Positions 1 to 9,624 of a DNA stretch of 64,000 nt are shown in pieces (within the stretch, counting starts at the first letter, position 1; each line of letters begins with the position of its first letter). The notes under the pieces are model-generated. The model saw only the letters and a list, made by a program, of their open reading frames with translations, did no database searches and was not told where the DNA came from. The translations under genes were made by a program, and so were the position numbers. Origin of the DNA: CAVYXF01 sp963772335 (GTDB lineage Bacteria > Pseudomonadota > Alphaproteobacteria > Rhizobiales > Rhodomicrobiaceae); contig CAVYXF010000015.1 of the NCBI GenBank assembly GCA_963772335.1, forward strand, positions 302,641 to 366,640, read 5' to 3'.

Positions 1-1
1 T

Positions 2-2242
2 GCGATACGGGCGCTGATACAACGCATCTCACCGCGCCTGCGCGCCTCCGGCCGAAGTGCGCAGGCTGCCGAGCTCAACACGTTCCTCACGAGCCTTAAC
101 AGCAACATCAAGGGCACCGCCGGCGTCGAGGGGATGCGGCGCTTACTCCTCGATCTACATGGCCGCGCCGAAGAGTCGGAGGAGGGGCTCATGCGCGTCG
201 AGGAACGGCTCTCCACCGAGATGCGCCGGCTAGAGCAGGAGGCGCGCGCCCTCGATGCGGGCGCTCAATCACGCATGCACGAGACCATCCGCGAGGCGAT
301 GCTGGTGATCGGCATCGTCGCAGGGCTTGCCGCGCTCGGCACGTTCTTTGGGGCGGTGCGTTTGGCCTACCGCCTCACTGGCCCGATCGAGGCGCTGACG
401 CAATACACCCGCGCTCTGCGCAAGAGCACGAATACCGACCAGCCCGTGTCACGCGAGCTGGTCGCGCGGCACGACGAGATTGGCAGGCTCGCCTTTTCCT
501 TCAACGATCTCCTCGCCGCACTCTCCGAAGCACGTCGGCGGCTGCTCGAGGAATCGCGCGCCGAGATCAAGGTGCAGTTCGAGCGTCTTAAGGCCGCCAT
601 TGAAGGCATGCCGCAGGGCGTGTATCTGCTCGGTCCCGACCGGCGCCTCCTTCTCAGCAACGCCCATTTTGCCGAACTCTATAATCTCGAGCGCGGACAG
701 GTTGAAGTCGGCCTTCACAGCGACGACATCGCCGAAGCCTGCCGCAATGGCACAGGGATCCGCACTGAGGTCGTCGAGCCGCTGCCTGGCCGAAACGGCG
801 AGACCGGGATGAGCCAGAGCATCCGCACTCTGCAGGACGGCCGGATCATTGCCGTCACCACCGCGCCGACATCCGAAGGCGGCGAGGTCGTGGTGCACGA
901 GGACATCAGCGAACGCCGCCGCGCCGAGGCCAGGATCGCGCATATGGCGCACCACGACGCGCTCACCGGCCTGGCTAACCGCGTGTTGTTCCGCGAGCAG
1001 ACCAACGCCTCGCTCCGCAATCTGCGCAAGGGCGAGACCATGGCGGTGCTCTACATGGATCTTGACCACTTCAAGTCGGTGAATGACACGCTCGGTCACC
1101 CGGTTGGTGACCGCCTGCTGGTCATGGCGGCAAAGCGCCTCTGCACCGTCTTGCGAGAGGGAGACCATGTCGCCCGTCTCAGCGGCGACGAGTTCGCCCT
1201 GGTGCTGAATGAAAATCCGGCGCTCGCGGAGGTAGGAAAACTCGCCGACCGCATCATCGAGAGCGTCAGTCAGCTCTATGATATCGACGGGCAGCAGGTG
1301 GTGATCGGGGCCTCCATCGGCATCGCTATGGCCGTGGGCGGCGACGACGCCGACGCAGACCGGCTGATGAAGAATGCCGACATGGCGCTCTACCGCGCGA
1401 AGAAGGACGGGCGCAACACCTTCTGCTTCTTTGAAACCGAGATGGACGCCCGGATGCAGGAGCGGCGCACTCTGGAGCTGGCGCTGCGCAAGGCGATCGC
1501 CGCCGAAGGCCTCCAAGTTCATTACCAGCCCGTCATCAACCTTAGTACTAACCAGGTGGAAGAATTCGAGGCGCTGCTGCGCTGGCCGGACAGCATGCGC
1601 GGTCTGATCTCGCCGGAGGTGTTCATCCCGCTCGCTGAGGAGACGGGGCTCATCAACGAAATCAGCTCCTGGGTGCTGAAACAGGCGTGCCGCGACGCTG
1701 CCACCTGGCCGAGCCATATCCGTGTGGCGGTGAACATCTCACCGCTCCAGTTCCGTACGCGCACGCTGGTGCTCAACGTAATCTCGGCTCTAGAAGCTTC
1801 GGGCCTGTCGCCCGATCGTCTCGAGCTGGAGATCACAGAGGGCGTGCTTTTGCACGACACCCAGTCGACACTTCAGATCCTCAAGCAGCTTCAGGGCCTT
1901 GGCGTGCACATCGCCATGGACGATTTCGGCACCGGCTATTCCAGTCTCAGCTATCTGCGCAAGTTCAACTTCAACAAGGTCAAGATCGATCGGAGCTTCG
2001 TGAAGAGCCTCGACAGCAGCAAGGACAGCCGCGCCATCATTCGCGCGGTCTCGGGTCTATGCTCGACCTTGGGAATCGATGTCACCGCAGAAGGCGTTGA
2101 GACCGAATCCCAGCTCCACACATTGCGCGAGGAGGGCTGCACCCAGGTCCAGGGGTATCTGCTCGGCCGTCCCGGGCCCGTCTCGACCGTCGCGCACTAT
2201 TTCGGCCGCGACGACACAGAAGTCGGGAAGCGTAAGGCATAG
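2..2242 (+). CDS. Membrane GGDEF-EAL cyclic-di-GMP protein (5' end outside window)
   Basis: This protein makes or breaks cyclic-di-GMP. The frame is open back to base 2, so the N-terminus lies outside the window; the first Met inside is at 134. Counting from that Met, a membrane helix lies at about residues 54-76, followed by a HAMP linker (78-130), a PAS-like domain (about 150-260), a GGDEF domain (about 270-430) and a C-terminal EAL domain. The GGDEF signature reads SGDEF (S350), a tolerated variant. The EAL signature is intact (E479-A-L) and is supported by NISPLQF and DDFGTGYSSL, so phosphodiesterase activity is the safer prediction. The upstream part probably holds a periplasmic sensor and a first membrane helix. 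A second protein of the same architecture follows 217 bp downstream. Confidence 0.9.
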   Translation, partial: AIRALIQRISPRLRASGRSAQAAELNTFLTSLNSNIKGTAGVEGMRRLLLDLHGRAEESEEGLMRVEERLSTEMRRLEQEARALDAGAQSRMHETIREAMLVIGIVAGLAALGTFFGAVRLAYRLTGPIEALTQYTRALRKSTNTDQPVSRELVARHDEIGRLAFSFNDLLAALSEARRRLLEESRAEIKVQFERLKAAIEGMPQGVYLLGPDRRLLLSNAHFAELYNLERGQVEVGLHSDDIAEACRNGTGIRTEVVEPLPGRNGETGMSQSIRTLQDGRIIAVTTAPTSEGGEVVVHEDISERRRAEARIAHMAHHDALTGLANRVLFREQTNASLRNLRKGETMAVLYMDLDHFKSVNDTLGHPVGDRLLVMAAKRLCTVLREGDHVARLSGDEFALVLNENPALAEVGKLADRIIESVSQLYDIDGQQVVIGASIGIAMAVGGDDADADRLMKNADMALYRAKKDGRNTFCFFETEMDARMQERRTLELALRKAIAAEGLQVHYQPVINLSTNQVEEFEALLRWPDSMRGLISPEVFIPLAEETGLINEISSWVLKQACRDAATWPSHIRVAVNISPLQFRTRTLVLNVISALEASGLSPDRLELEITEGVLLHDTQSTLQILKQLQGLGVHIAMDDFGTGYSSLSYLRKFNFNKVKIDRSFVKSLDSSKDSRAIIRAVSGLCSTLGIDVTAEGVETESQLHTLREEGCTQVQGYLLGRPGPVSTVAHYFGRDDTEVGKRKA

Positions 2243-2459
2243 GGCTCGTGCAGCGCACTCCGCGAAGCGTGCGTTCAAAGCCTAAACTCAGACATGAAGC
2301 CTACTCCGCGACCTTAGAACGCCACCGCGCGGCGAGCCTCTGGCAGTCGCTGTAGCGGGTTCGCCTCCTCCGCTTCGGGCCAACATGGGACGAACGGCGT
2401 CAGTCGCATTAAGTCAATTGTAGGTTGCTCCGGCATATGTATGAGGAGGAGCCTTACGC

Positions 2460-4439
2460 ATGCACTCGGGTTCGATCGTTAAGCTTTCTACCAGAAAAGC
2501 GCGCCGCGCCGTTTTCGCGGCGCTTCTCGGCGTTGTCGTTGTCGCCGCCTGCTTCCTTACAGAGCGCTTCGCTTTTGAGGAAAAATTCAACACTGCGTCG
2601 CTACGCTTGCTGCGCGCTCAGTTGGCTGTCGATCAGATTCAACTCGCCGATGAACGGCTGACGATGTCCGCCAACATGGCCGCCGCAACCGGCGATGAAG
2701 CGTGGATCAGGCGATATGATCAGAACATCCCCCTGCTCAAGACTGCCATCGCTGACGCCTTGATCATCGCGCCCCCGGCCGAAACGGCTCACTTCGACCT
2801 GGCAATCCGGGCTTCCCACGATCGTCTGCTCGAGCTCGAACGTGAGGCCCTCATAAAAGTCCGTGCTGGCGACTTGCGGGACGCCAGGGATCTCCTCCGC
2901 GGCGATGAATATACGATGCACAAGAAGATCCTTCAGGAGGGTACGGCACGTTTAATCGTTGCCATTATTGCCGCTATGAAGGCCGATTTCGCCGCGGTCA
3001 AGCAGCGCGCATTCATGCTTGCCGTCGGTTTGCTGATGGCTTCTTTCGTCGGCGGGTTCATCCTATGGCGGCACTTCAACGCCAGCTTGATGAAATCCGA
3101 AACAACTTTCCTCGAGACTGAAGGACAGATCAGGCGCTTGGCCATGAGCGACCTTCTAACCGGCCTCGCCAACCGAACATTCATGCGGCATGCGTTGCAG
3201 ACGGCTATGGAGCGCGCTGCCAACCGCAAGACAAAGCTGGCCGTGCTGATGATCGACCTCGATCGCTTCAAGCCGATCAACGATAAGCATGGCCATCTTG
3301 TCGGCGATCTCGTGCTGAAAACTGCTGCGACACGGCTCGCCGGCGCAATGCGCGAGGGGGATCTGTGCTCTCGTTACGGCGGCGACGAGTTCGTGGCAGT
3401 CATTGAATACGACGCGGATGACGAGATCCCAAGGTGGCTGGCCAGCCGTGTCATCGAGGCGCTTTCCTCTCCCATGACCATTGACGGAATGACGCTTCAC
3501 GTTGGTGCCAGCGTCGGCTTCGCCATTTATCCGACGCATGCGACGGAGGAGGATGACCTTATCCGTAAGGCGGATTTAGCCCTATATCGGGTGAAGCTGA
3601 GTGGCCGCGGGCAGCTGCGCGCCTTTGACTCCAGCCTCGAAATCGATAGCGATGCGCGCGCGGACCTGGAACAGCGGCTGCGACACGGCATTCGGAGCGG
3701 CGAGATCGTTCCGTATTTTCAGCCCCTCATCGAGCTCGCAACCGGCCGTCTGCGTGGATTCGAAGTTCTCAGCCGCTGGCAGCATCCCTCTCGGGGTCTT
3801 CTGATGCCGGACCAGTTCATCGGGCTCGCGGAGGAGACAGGACAGATCACGGACCTGACTATCGCTCTAATCCGCCAAGCTTGCCGCGCCGCCGATGTCC
3901 TGCCGAGAGAGCTCACTCTGGCCGTCAATGTCTCACCGCAGCAGCTCCAGGACGAGGCCTTGGCGACAAAAGTCATGAGAGCGCTGAGCGACACGGGCTT
4001 TGCGCCACATCGCCTCGAGGTGGAGCTGACCGAGCAGGCCCTCCTCACCGACATCGCGCTTGCGAAACGGGTAATATGCTCGCTGAAACGCCACGGCATT
4101 CGCGTGGCGCTCGACGACTTCGGTACCGGCTACTCAAGTCTCTGCTACCTGGCGGAACTCCCCTTCGACACTCTCAAGATAGACCGCTCTTTCGTCGAAA
4201 TGCTGCACGATCGTTCCGAAAGCATCAAAATAGTCACCGCCATTATCGGCCTCAGCAAGAGTCTTCGCCTGACGACGGTAGCGGAAGGCGTCGAGGCGGA
4301 ACGCGATGCAACTCTGCTGAGAGAGCTGGGATGCGACTTCTCCCAAGGCTACCTCTACTCTAAGCCGATCCCGGCGGCGGAACTGCCCGGGCTGCTCGTA
4401 AGGTTCTCAGCGCTCACACACGAAAGGGTATCCGCTTGA
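2460..4439 (+). CDS. Membrane GGDEF-EAL cyclic-di-GMP protein
   Basis: This is a 659-residue two-domain cyclic-di-GMP enzyme. A strong Shine-Dalgarno sequence (AGGAGGAG, 8 nt spacing) fixes the start. Membrane helices at about residues 14-36 and 183-207 enclose a helical periplasmic segment of about 145 residues, which resembles a sensor domain. The GGDEF domain carries an intact YGGDEF signature (G307-F311). In the EAL domain the signature is EVL (E435), which keeps the metal-binding glutamate, and VNVSPQQL, ELTEQALL and DDFGTGYSSL are present. Both activities are therefore possible. There is no PAS domain, unlike the preceding gene, and the 217-bp gap suggests an independent promoter. Confidence 0.92.
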   Translation: MHSGSIVKLSTRKARRAVFAALLGVVVVAACFLTERFAFEEKFNTASLRLLRAQLAVDQIQLADERLTMSANMAAATGDEAWIRRYDQNIPLLKTAIADALIIAPPAETAHFDLAIRASHDRLLELEREALIKVRAGDLRDARDLLRGDEYTMHKKILQEGTARLIVAIIAAMKADFAAVKQRAFMLAVGLLMASFVGGFILWRHFNASLMKSETTFLETEGQIRRLAMSDLLTGLANRTFMRHALQTAMERAANRKTKLAVLMIDLDRFKPINDKHGHLVGDLVLKTAATRLAGAMREGDLCSRYGGDEFVAVIEYDADDEIPRWLASRVIEALSSPMTIDGMTLHVGASVGFAIYPTHATEEDDLIRKADLALYRVKLSGRGQLRAFDSSLEIDSDARADLEQRLRHGIRSGEIVPYFQPLIELATGRLRGFEVLSRWQHPSRGLLMPDQFIGLAEETGQITDLTIALIRQACRAADVLPRELTLAVNVSPQQLQDEALATKVMRALSDTGFAPHRLEVELTEQALLTDIALAKRVICSLKRHGIRVALDDFGTGYSSLCYLAELPFDTLKIDRSFVEMLHDRSESIKIVTAIIGLSKSLRLTTVAEGVEAERDATLLRELGCDFSQGYLYSKPIPAAELPGLLVRFSALTHERVSA

Positions 4440-4668
4440 AGTGCAGGGCGTGTCCAGCTTGCTCGATGAAAGACCATTGCACGATCGGCAAAGAGCGCCG
4501 CGTTTAAGCCGGGAACACGGGAGCGTTGTCGAGGCGATGACCGCTAGCAGGGAAGCCAATTGGCGCCATAGCGATCCGCCGCGAGGGGCGAATTTTGAGG
4601 AGGTCGTCCATTCGGTCATGAGGAAGAGGGCGGCGAGGAATGCCCGACGCCCAATTCCTCGAAGTCCG

Positions 4669-4875
4669 CTACTTGCAGACAACTGCCAACTGTTTATTCG
4701 CCTCTTCGCGGGTGACGTAGGTCTTATCTCCCACCACGATCACTGTCTTGTCGGTTGGGCGCGCCTCGACGATCTTGCACTTCTTGTCGGGGCCGCGAAC
4801 GATGTAAAACTCGGCTGCAAATGCCGGGGCAGTGGCGCCCAACAAAATCGCTGCCGGCAAAATGTACTTCAGCAT
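4669..4875 (-). CDS. Small secreted protein, 68 aa
   Basis: This small exported protein has no known function. The start at 4875 is chosen because AAAGGAGG lies just upstream and the first 20 residues form a clean signal peptide (MLKYILPAAILLG... ending APAFA-AE). The mature part is about 48 residues, is basic, and has two cysteines (one near the middle, one at the penultimate position) that could form a disulfide. A longer reading to 5082 has no ribosome binding site and an atypical N-terminus. Similar short periplasmic proteins of the PGPDKKC type are frequent in Hyphomicrobiales, but I cannot name a family. Confidence 0.75.
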   Translation of the reverse strand: MLKYILPAAILLGATAPAFAAEFYIVRGPDKKCKIVEARPTDKTVIVVGDKTYVTREEANKQLAVVCK

Positions 4876-5219
4876 AGCATCTCCTCCTTTCGTGTTGATG
4901 AGGATTGAAAAACACCGCGTCGAAACGCGAGTTCCTGCTTTGCCCGGCCTCGCTGGCGAACTCAGACAGCCAGCGGAGAGCGCCGGCAATGGCGCAACGC
5001 TCGTGTTCTTAAATTTCTTTAATTCGCGGTAGTTTACCAGCCGAATGGGTAGGCGCAGAGGAGCCACAGGGTCATTGCCCATACAGTTGCGTCAGGTTCG
5101 GAAGATGAACCTCAGATGAACGACTGCCCTCTACGAAAGTCCCTTGAGACGTGTCCGGGCCTGCTGAGGAACCGCTTCCCTTTCCGCTCTGTTGATCCCG
5201 CTCAACGACGGAGGAAGAT
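4876..5219. other. Intergenic region between divergent small genes
   Basis: This 344-nt stretch has no coding signal. It separates two divergently transcribed small secreted-protein genes. The only recognisable element is the GGAAC-N17-TGTT promoter candidate at 5168-5193. Confidence 0.5.
5168..5193 (+). promoter_or_regulatory. Candidate EcfG-type promoter
   Basis: GGAAC at 5168-5172 is followed by 17 nt and TGTT at 5190-5193. This is one mismatch from the GGAAC-N16/17-CGTT consensus of the alphaproteobacterial general-stress sigma factor EcfG. The start codon of the next gene is 27 nt downstream. Confidence 0.45.
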
Positions 5220-5480
5220 ATGAAACGTACAGCTATGCTGATCTGCACTGTCGCACTTCTTGTGCCCGTGGCGTCGATGGCGAAAGACCGTTCTAAGCCT
5301 CAGGAAAAGCCAGGGCACTCCGAATATGCTCCTGGCCAACAGGCGGATAAACCCGGAGAAGCGAAGAACAATGCTCCGGGCCAGCTCAGGAAGCAGAAAG
5401 ACGATCCGAACTCGCCTGGCGCATCGGAATATGCTCCCGGCCATCAATCCGATAAGCAGCATTCCGACGTAAGGAAGTAG
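5220..5480 (+). CDS. Small secreted SEYAPG-repeat protein, 86 aa
   Basis: An N-terminal signal peptide of about 21 residues ends VASMA-KD. The mature 65 residues are very hydrophilic, disorder-like, and rich in Lys, Pro, Gln and Asp. The motif SEYAPGQQADK is repeated near the C-terminus as SEYAPGHQSDK, with a partial NAPGQ copy between them. GGAGGA precedes the ATG. No function is known. The composition resembles stress-related hydrophilins, and the candidate EcfG-type promoter 27 nt upstream supports a stress role, but this is inference. Confidence 0.78.
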   Translation: MKRTAMLICTVALLVPVASMAKDRSKPQEKPGHSEYAPGQQADKPGEAKNNAPGQLRKQKDDPNSPGASEYAPGHQSDKQHSDVRK

Positions 5481-5760
5481 TGCAATTCCTGGCACGTTGC
5501 GGCCGTCACCATTTAGGTGCCGGCCGCGGATTTGTACTCCGGCGCGCCTATGAAACGATGGCGAGGCTTGTTTCAACGACAGCTCGACATTCAGCTTGCA
5601 AGGTCACACTGTCAGGGTGTCTAGTTCACACGCGGGGGTGAATCTTCCGAATGCGCAGACGTGTTCAGGGGCCCTCTTCCCTGTCTTCTGAGCGTTGGTT
5701 ACGTAGGGAGCCGTTGCGAAACAGGGCTTCGTCTCAATTTCGCAATTTGGGGAGTGTGGA

Positions 5761-6279
5761 TTGGCGGACGACATCAGGCGCGAGTTAATCGAGCTTCTGC
5801 CACGCTTGCGCCGGTTTGCCTATACCTTGACGGGCGATATCCATCGGGGCGATGACCTCCTGCAGGAAGCCTGCACGCGCGCGATTGCCCATCTCGATCA
5901 ATATCAGCTAGGCACGCGGTTCGACAGCTGGATGTATAAAATCGTCCGCAATGTCTGGCTCAATCAGGAACGGTTGCTCAGGGTGCGCAGAGGAATTGTC
6001 GATCTCGACGCCGTCCCGGAACCCGCTGGCGAGGATGGCCGCCACACGACAGAGATGCGGCTGACCTTGGAGCAGGTTCTTGCAGCCCTCAGCCAACTAT
6101 CCCCGGATCAGCAGGAGCTTATCGCGCTCGTGTGCATTGAGGGGCTTTCGTACCAGGATGCGGCGGATATTCTTGACATTCCACTTGGGACAGTGACGAG
6201 CCGTCTGGCACGAGCCCGGCGGAGGTTGTATGTCGAGGCCGTTGAGGGGGCGGTGCGTGATCATGACCAAGCTAGCTGA
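5761..6279 (+). CDS. ECF-family RNA polymerase sigma factor
   Basis: This 172-residue protein has the two-domain layout of an extracytoplasmic-function sigma factor. Region 2 lies at about residues 10-75 (DDLLQEACTRAI, then FDSWMYKIVRNVW for promoter melting). Region 4 lies at about 110-160 (LSYQDAADILDIPLGTVTSR helix-turn-helix). The start is a TTG preceded by GGGGAG. The last 17 nt overlap the downstream anti-sigma gene, so the pair is translationally coupled and probably acts as a signal-responsive switch. It differs from the EcfG-like sigma factor at 59674-60219. Confidence 0.93.
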   Translation: MADDIRRELIELLPRLRRFAYTLTGDIHRGDDLLQEACTRAIAHLDQYQLGTRFDSWMYKIVRNVWLNQERLLRVRRGIVDLDAVPEPAGEDGRHTTEMRLTLEQVLAALSQLSPDQQELIALVCIEGLSYQDAADILDIPLGTVTSRLARARRRLYVEAVEGAVRDHDQAS

Positions 6280-7072
6280 TGAAACTTTGATGCTCTATGC
6301 CGACGGGCTCCTCGCCCCAGCGGAAGGCAAACGGGTTGAGAGAATCCTTGCACAGAGTCCGTACCTGCGCGGGCGGCTTCAGGTCTATCGCGCGACGGGG
6401 ACGAATCTTGCCGGTGTATTCGATGAGCACATGAACGCTCCGATTCCTGCCGGACTTCGCGACCTCCTTTCGGAGGCAAAGCCGGCCGAATCCGTCAACT
6501 TTCCTCGGCGATCCCAGTCGCCGCGCCGGCATTTTCCGCTAGCGCTGCAATCTCCGGCGAAGTGGAAAATCCCCGCACTCGCTGCCAGCATGGCGATAGT
6601 CGTGGGCATCGGGATCGGTTGGATGCTAGGCGCGGAAACCGCCGATCGCGATATGATGCCGGGCAATCTTCTTCAGATTCACGGCAACCGCCTCATTGCG
6701 CAAGGGCCTCTGCACACCGCGCTAGAGGAGCTGCCCAGCGGTAATAAGAGGGCGGTGCTTGTTGAAGGCAAGCAGTTCCAGCTCGGCTTGAAAATGACGT
6801 TTCGGAACGAGGCTGGTGACTATTGCCGCGAATACGAACTGGCGTCGACTTCCCCTCCGCGATATGCGGGCCTCGCCTGCCGTATTGGCGGCCAATGGAC
6901 GGTAAAGATGCAGGCGTTGGTTCCTTCATCTCCATCGGCATCGGAACAGACGATCCCGGCCGGAAGCAGAGATTTCGGCATGGATGCTGTGATTGGAGCC
7001 GTTATGGACGGCGATCCCTTAGGGTTGGAGGCGGAGGTCAGGCTTCTTAACAAAGGCTGGGAAAAAGAATAG
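6263..7072 (+). CDS. Membrane anti-sigma factor
   Basis: The product (269 aa from the ATG at 6263) has a cytoplasmic N-terminal segment of about 100 residues with the pattern expected of an anti-sigma domain (DETLMLYADGLL near the start). One membrane helix follows at about residues 103-123 (ALAASMAIVVGIGIGWMLG), then a periplasmic domain of about 145 residues. It overlaps the ECF sigma gene by 17 nt and presumably sequesters that sigma factor at the membrane until a periplasmic signal releases it. The cytoplasmic part lacks a clear HxxxCxxC zinc motif. Its 3' end overlaps the 3' end of the opposing protease gene by 54 nt. Confidence 0.85.
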   Translation: MTKLADETLMLYADGLLAPAEGKRVERILAQSPYLRGRLQVYRATGTNLAGVFDEHMNAPIPAGLRDLLSEAKPAESVNFPRRSQSPRRHFPLALQSPAKWKIPALAASMAIVVGIGIGWMLGAETADRDMMPGNLLQIHGNRLIAQGPLHTALEELPSGNKRAVLVEGKQFQLGLKMTFRNEAGDYCREYELASTSPPRYAGLACRIGGQWTVKMQALVPSSPSASEQTIPAGSRDFGMDAVIGAVMDGDPLGLEAEVRLLNKGWEKE

Positions 7073-8881
7073 AGGACGTGGGGTTTGGCGGTCGGCGGAC
7101 GTGGTCAAATAGGAAATGTCCTCGTCCGTCATCGGGCATGACGTAGGAGCCCGCAGCAGACCCCGTCCGTAAATCGATTCTCGCCCCGACGTCCCCAGAT
7201 CGATCGTCTTCACATGCGCAAGAAGGTCTTTCTTGGGACCGGAAAGCCTGTTCTCAGGCTGCAGGGCAAGGACCGCCGTGGCAAATGGAACTGCGAAGGA
7301 TGTTCCCGATCGATAGCCCTCGCGGGCGTTGGGCATCGCAGTCCAAATGCGAACACCGGGGGCGGCGAAATCGATCTGCGCACCGCGATTGGCGGAGGGG
7401 TAAATCCGGAGATCCTTGTTGACAGCCGTCACGGCAATAACCTCCGGATAAGCAGCAGGGAAGGCCGGAGGGGCAGCAGGTCCCTCATTGCCAACTGCAG
7501 CGACGAAGACAAAGCCTTCTGCACGCATCGTCTGAATGCGTGCCTGGACGAGATTATCCTGCGGGCCCGAAAAGCTCATATTCACCAGTCTGGCGCGTGA
7601 AGCCCTCATCCAATCTAACGCCGCAAGGAGGGATACGGTGTCGGTGACGGGTTCGCCATCGTCATTGGCGAAAAAGATACTCGCCAGGAAGAAGTTGGAT
7701 TCGTGTATCAGACCGGGAGTGCCGCTACCTGGGCCTCCGGCGAGAAGCGCCAAGACTCCCGTTCCGTGCCATTTCGATGAGGGGTGCCTGCCGACAGGCA
7801 AAAAGCTCTTCTGAGTGATCTTCTGTCCGGCAAATGTCGGGTGCTGAAGGTCCGCATCTGTATCGATGACCCCCACTGCAAGATCGCGCCCACAATGGGC
7901 GAGGTTATCCGACCACTGAATGGCTGACCTGCCATAGCACCTGTCATCGGCGCAAGGCATCACCTTACCGCCATTTTTGGCTTCGGTGCTCTCCCCCTTC
8001 GCGCGCTCGTCGCCCATTGCCAGACGATAAGGACGATAAAGGCGATTCAGATGGAAATGCTCCGCGGGCAGCTCTCTGCGGAGCAGCGCCAGCGCTTCGA
8101 GGGCGCCTAGGCCGCCGGGAGCCGTCAATCTCGCCAGCGCTCCATCGTCCGGCGAGACGTAGGAGCTATCTATTTCGAAACCTAGCTCCCTGATGCGATC
8201 GATGCTGGCCGCACCCAGATAAAGTGCAAGGACCTCCCGCGACGCAAACAAATCCTGGGGAACCGCGATGCTGATATCCAGCAAAGGTCCGCCGTCCTTT
8301 GCAGGTCGCACGCCCTGCTGCTGCTGATCGTCGGACGATCCCTCAACTTTGTCTTGTTTGGCCCCATGCTTCAATGGATCAAGGCCACGCGCCAGCCCCG
8401 AATGATCGGTATGGTTTTCCTTGGCGGAATGATCGCGGTCGAGGTCCCTGCCAAATTCTACCTCGCCGCCGCGGCTACCTTTCAAGAAATCCAGGCTGAA
8501 TTTTTTCCCCAATCCGAGAAGGTCACTCCAGTTCTCTTTATTTTTGGAATCGCCAGGGCCAACAATTCCGCTGATCTCTGGGTCGATCTTGGCGCCATTT
8601 CCAAGAGCAAGGCCTCGATCCGAGTTTTGGGGTGAAGCGAAGCCTTCATTTCGAAAGTCGTCACCTATATTTGCACTCTCTGGAGCGTCATCGGCGGAGT
8701 TCGGTCCGTTTCCCAGATTGTTGGAATTTCCGCCGTTCCCATTCCCATTCCCATTGTTGCCTTGCTTGCCCTTTCCGGCAGCCAAAACAGGCGAAATCAC
8801 ATCCACCGGGTCTAAGCTTGGAATTAGGAACGTCGGGACGATTAGGAGGATGAGCGCGGCAATCGCAGTTCGCTTCCGCAT
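7019..8881 (-). CDS. Secreted subtilisin-like (S8) serine protease
   Basis: This 620-residue exported protease starts at Met 8881, where a signal peptide begins (RKRTAIAALILLIVPTFLIP). An Asn/Gly/Asp-rich low-complexity segment of about 150 residues and a possible prodomain follow. The C-terminal half holds the subtilase domain, with Asp in VGVIDTD (about 340), His in KWHGTGV (372), oxyanion Asn in VGNEG (465) and the nucleophile Ser in GTSFAVP (528). All catalytic positions are intact. It converges with and overlaps the ECF anti-sigma gene. A role as part of, or target of, that signalling pair is plausible but unproven. Confidence 0.9.
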   Translation of the reverse strand: MRKRTAIAALILLIVPTFLIPSLDPVDVISPVLAAGKGKQGNNGNGNGNGGNSNNLGNGPNSADDAPESANIGDDFRNEGFASPQNSDRGLALGNGAKIDPEISGIVGPGDSKNKENWSDLLGLGKKFSLDFLKGSRGGEVEFGRDLDRDHSAKENHTDHSGLARGLDPLKHGAKQDKVEGSSDDQQQQGVRPAKDGGPLLDISIAVPQDLFASREVLALYLGAASIDRIRELGFEIDSSYVSPDDGALARLTAPGGLGALEALALLRRELPAEHFHLNRLYRPYRLAMGDERAKGESTEAKNGGKVMPCADDRCYGRSAIQWSDNLAHCGRDLAVGVIDTDADLQHPTFAGQKITQKSFLPVGRHPSSKWHGTGVLALLAGGPGSGTPGLIHESNFFLASIFFANDDGEPVTDTVSLLAALDWMRASRARLVNMSFSGPQDNLVQARIQTMRAEGFVFVAAVGNEGPAAPPAFPAAYPEVIAVTAVNKDLRIYPSANRGAQIDFAAPGVRIWTAMPNAREGYRSGTSFAVPFATAVLALQPENRLSGPKKDLLAHVKTIDLGTSGRESIYGRGLLRAPTSCPMTDEDISYLTTSADRQTPRPLFFFPAFVKKPDLRLQP

Positions 8882-9624
8882 GCGGCACCGCCTGCACCAC
8901 TTCGAACGATGGTTCGTTGAGCCCGCGCCAGCTCGCGCGTCACCTCTGTTCCGCTCGCCCTGCATACCAGCAAATCCTGCGCTGAGATCCCATACACTTT
9001 ACTTACCGCGACAGTCGTGGCCTTCACAATAATTGCGTTTGGGGTGTCGAGTGCGCGGGGATGCGCTGACCGGAGCCTGAAAGCGCTTGCGCGGCGTTGC
9101 CAGCAGCTAAGCGTGTGAACCGGAAATTCCTATCAAGCCAATCAGATCAATGCTTCTGGCGAGCAGTCACGAACACCGTCGCGCCGCAGCCCCAGCTTCG
9201 GAGAGAAAGCTGTCGTTATTCTGCAACAGTGCACAGAAAGTGCAGGAAGCAGGGACGTAAGGGCACGGCAGGGTGTTTGGGAGTTCTGTCGAGCGACTGT
9301 CGCTATATCCTCAGCCGCCTTGCCGCTCGACGTCACCACCATCCAGCGGTGACCCCCGCGCGCCGCTGGATGGTTTCCTTCATTGCTAAGTCGAGGGAGC
9401 GATCGCGAGTGAAACCTTCGGGGTAATTTTTCAGCTCAAAGGCAGCGCTCCAGAGCGTGCGCAGGGATTTGGCCGTCTCGACGGCAGCTCTCGGGTTGGG
9501 CAACGGTTCGATGCATCCAGAGCGTTGCTGCGGTTGGGTCCAGGCCGAGTTCGCATGCCCACGATAAAGGCGGGCACGCTGCCCTTTTTGGAGTTCCGGT
9601 TCGCCATGAAGGAAGGACAGCAGA
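8882..9624. other. Long intergenic region with a structured repeat copy
   Basis: This 743-nt region separates the leftward protease gene and the rightward TPR gene. Short open frames exist but have non-coding composition and no ribosome binding sites. The one notable element is the first copy of a 66-nt motif at 9219-9284, which has a diverged second copy at 11701-11766. Confidence 0.5.
9219..9284 (+). repeat. 66-nt motif, copy 1
   Basis: This stretch aligns with 11701-11766. Shared blocks are TTCTGCAAC, CAGAAAGT, AGGGACG and GTGTTT-GGA. The first 20 nt can fold into a short hairpin (TTCTG pairing with CAGAA). It lies about 340 nt upstream of the TPR gene. Confidence 0.45.

Noticed and set aside
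449..1717. A 422-codon reverse open frame inside the first GGDEF-EAL gene
   Set aside because: It mirrors the codon bias of the real gene on the other strand; the forward protein carries all conserved domains.
9097..9426. Possible 109-codon gene upstream of the TPR gene
   Set aside because: No ribosome binding site, it spans the 66-nt motif, and the amino-acid composition looks non-coding.
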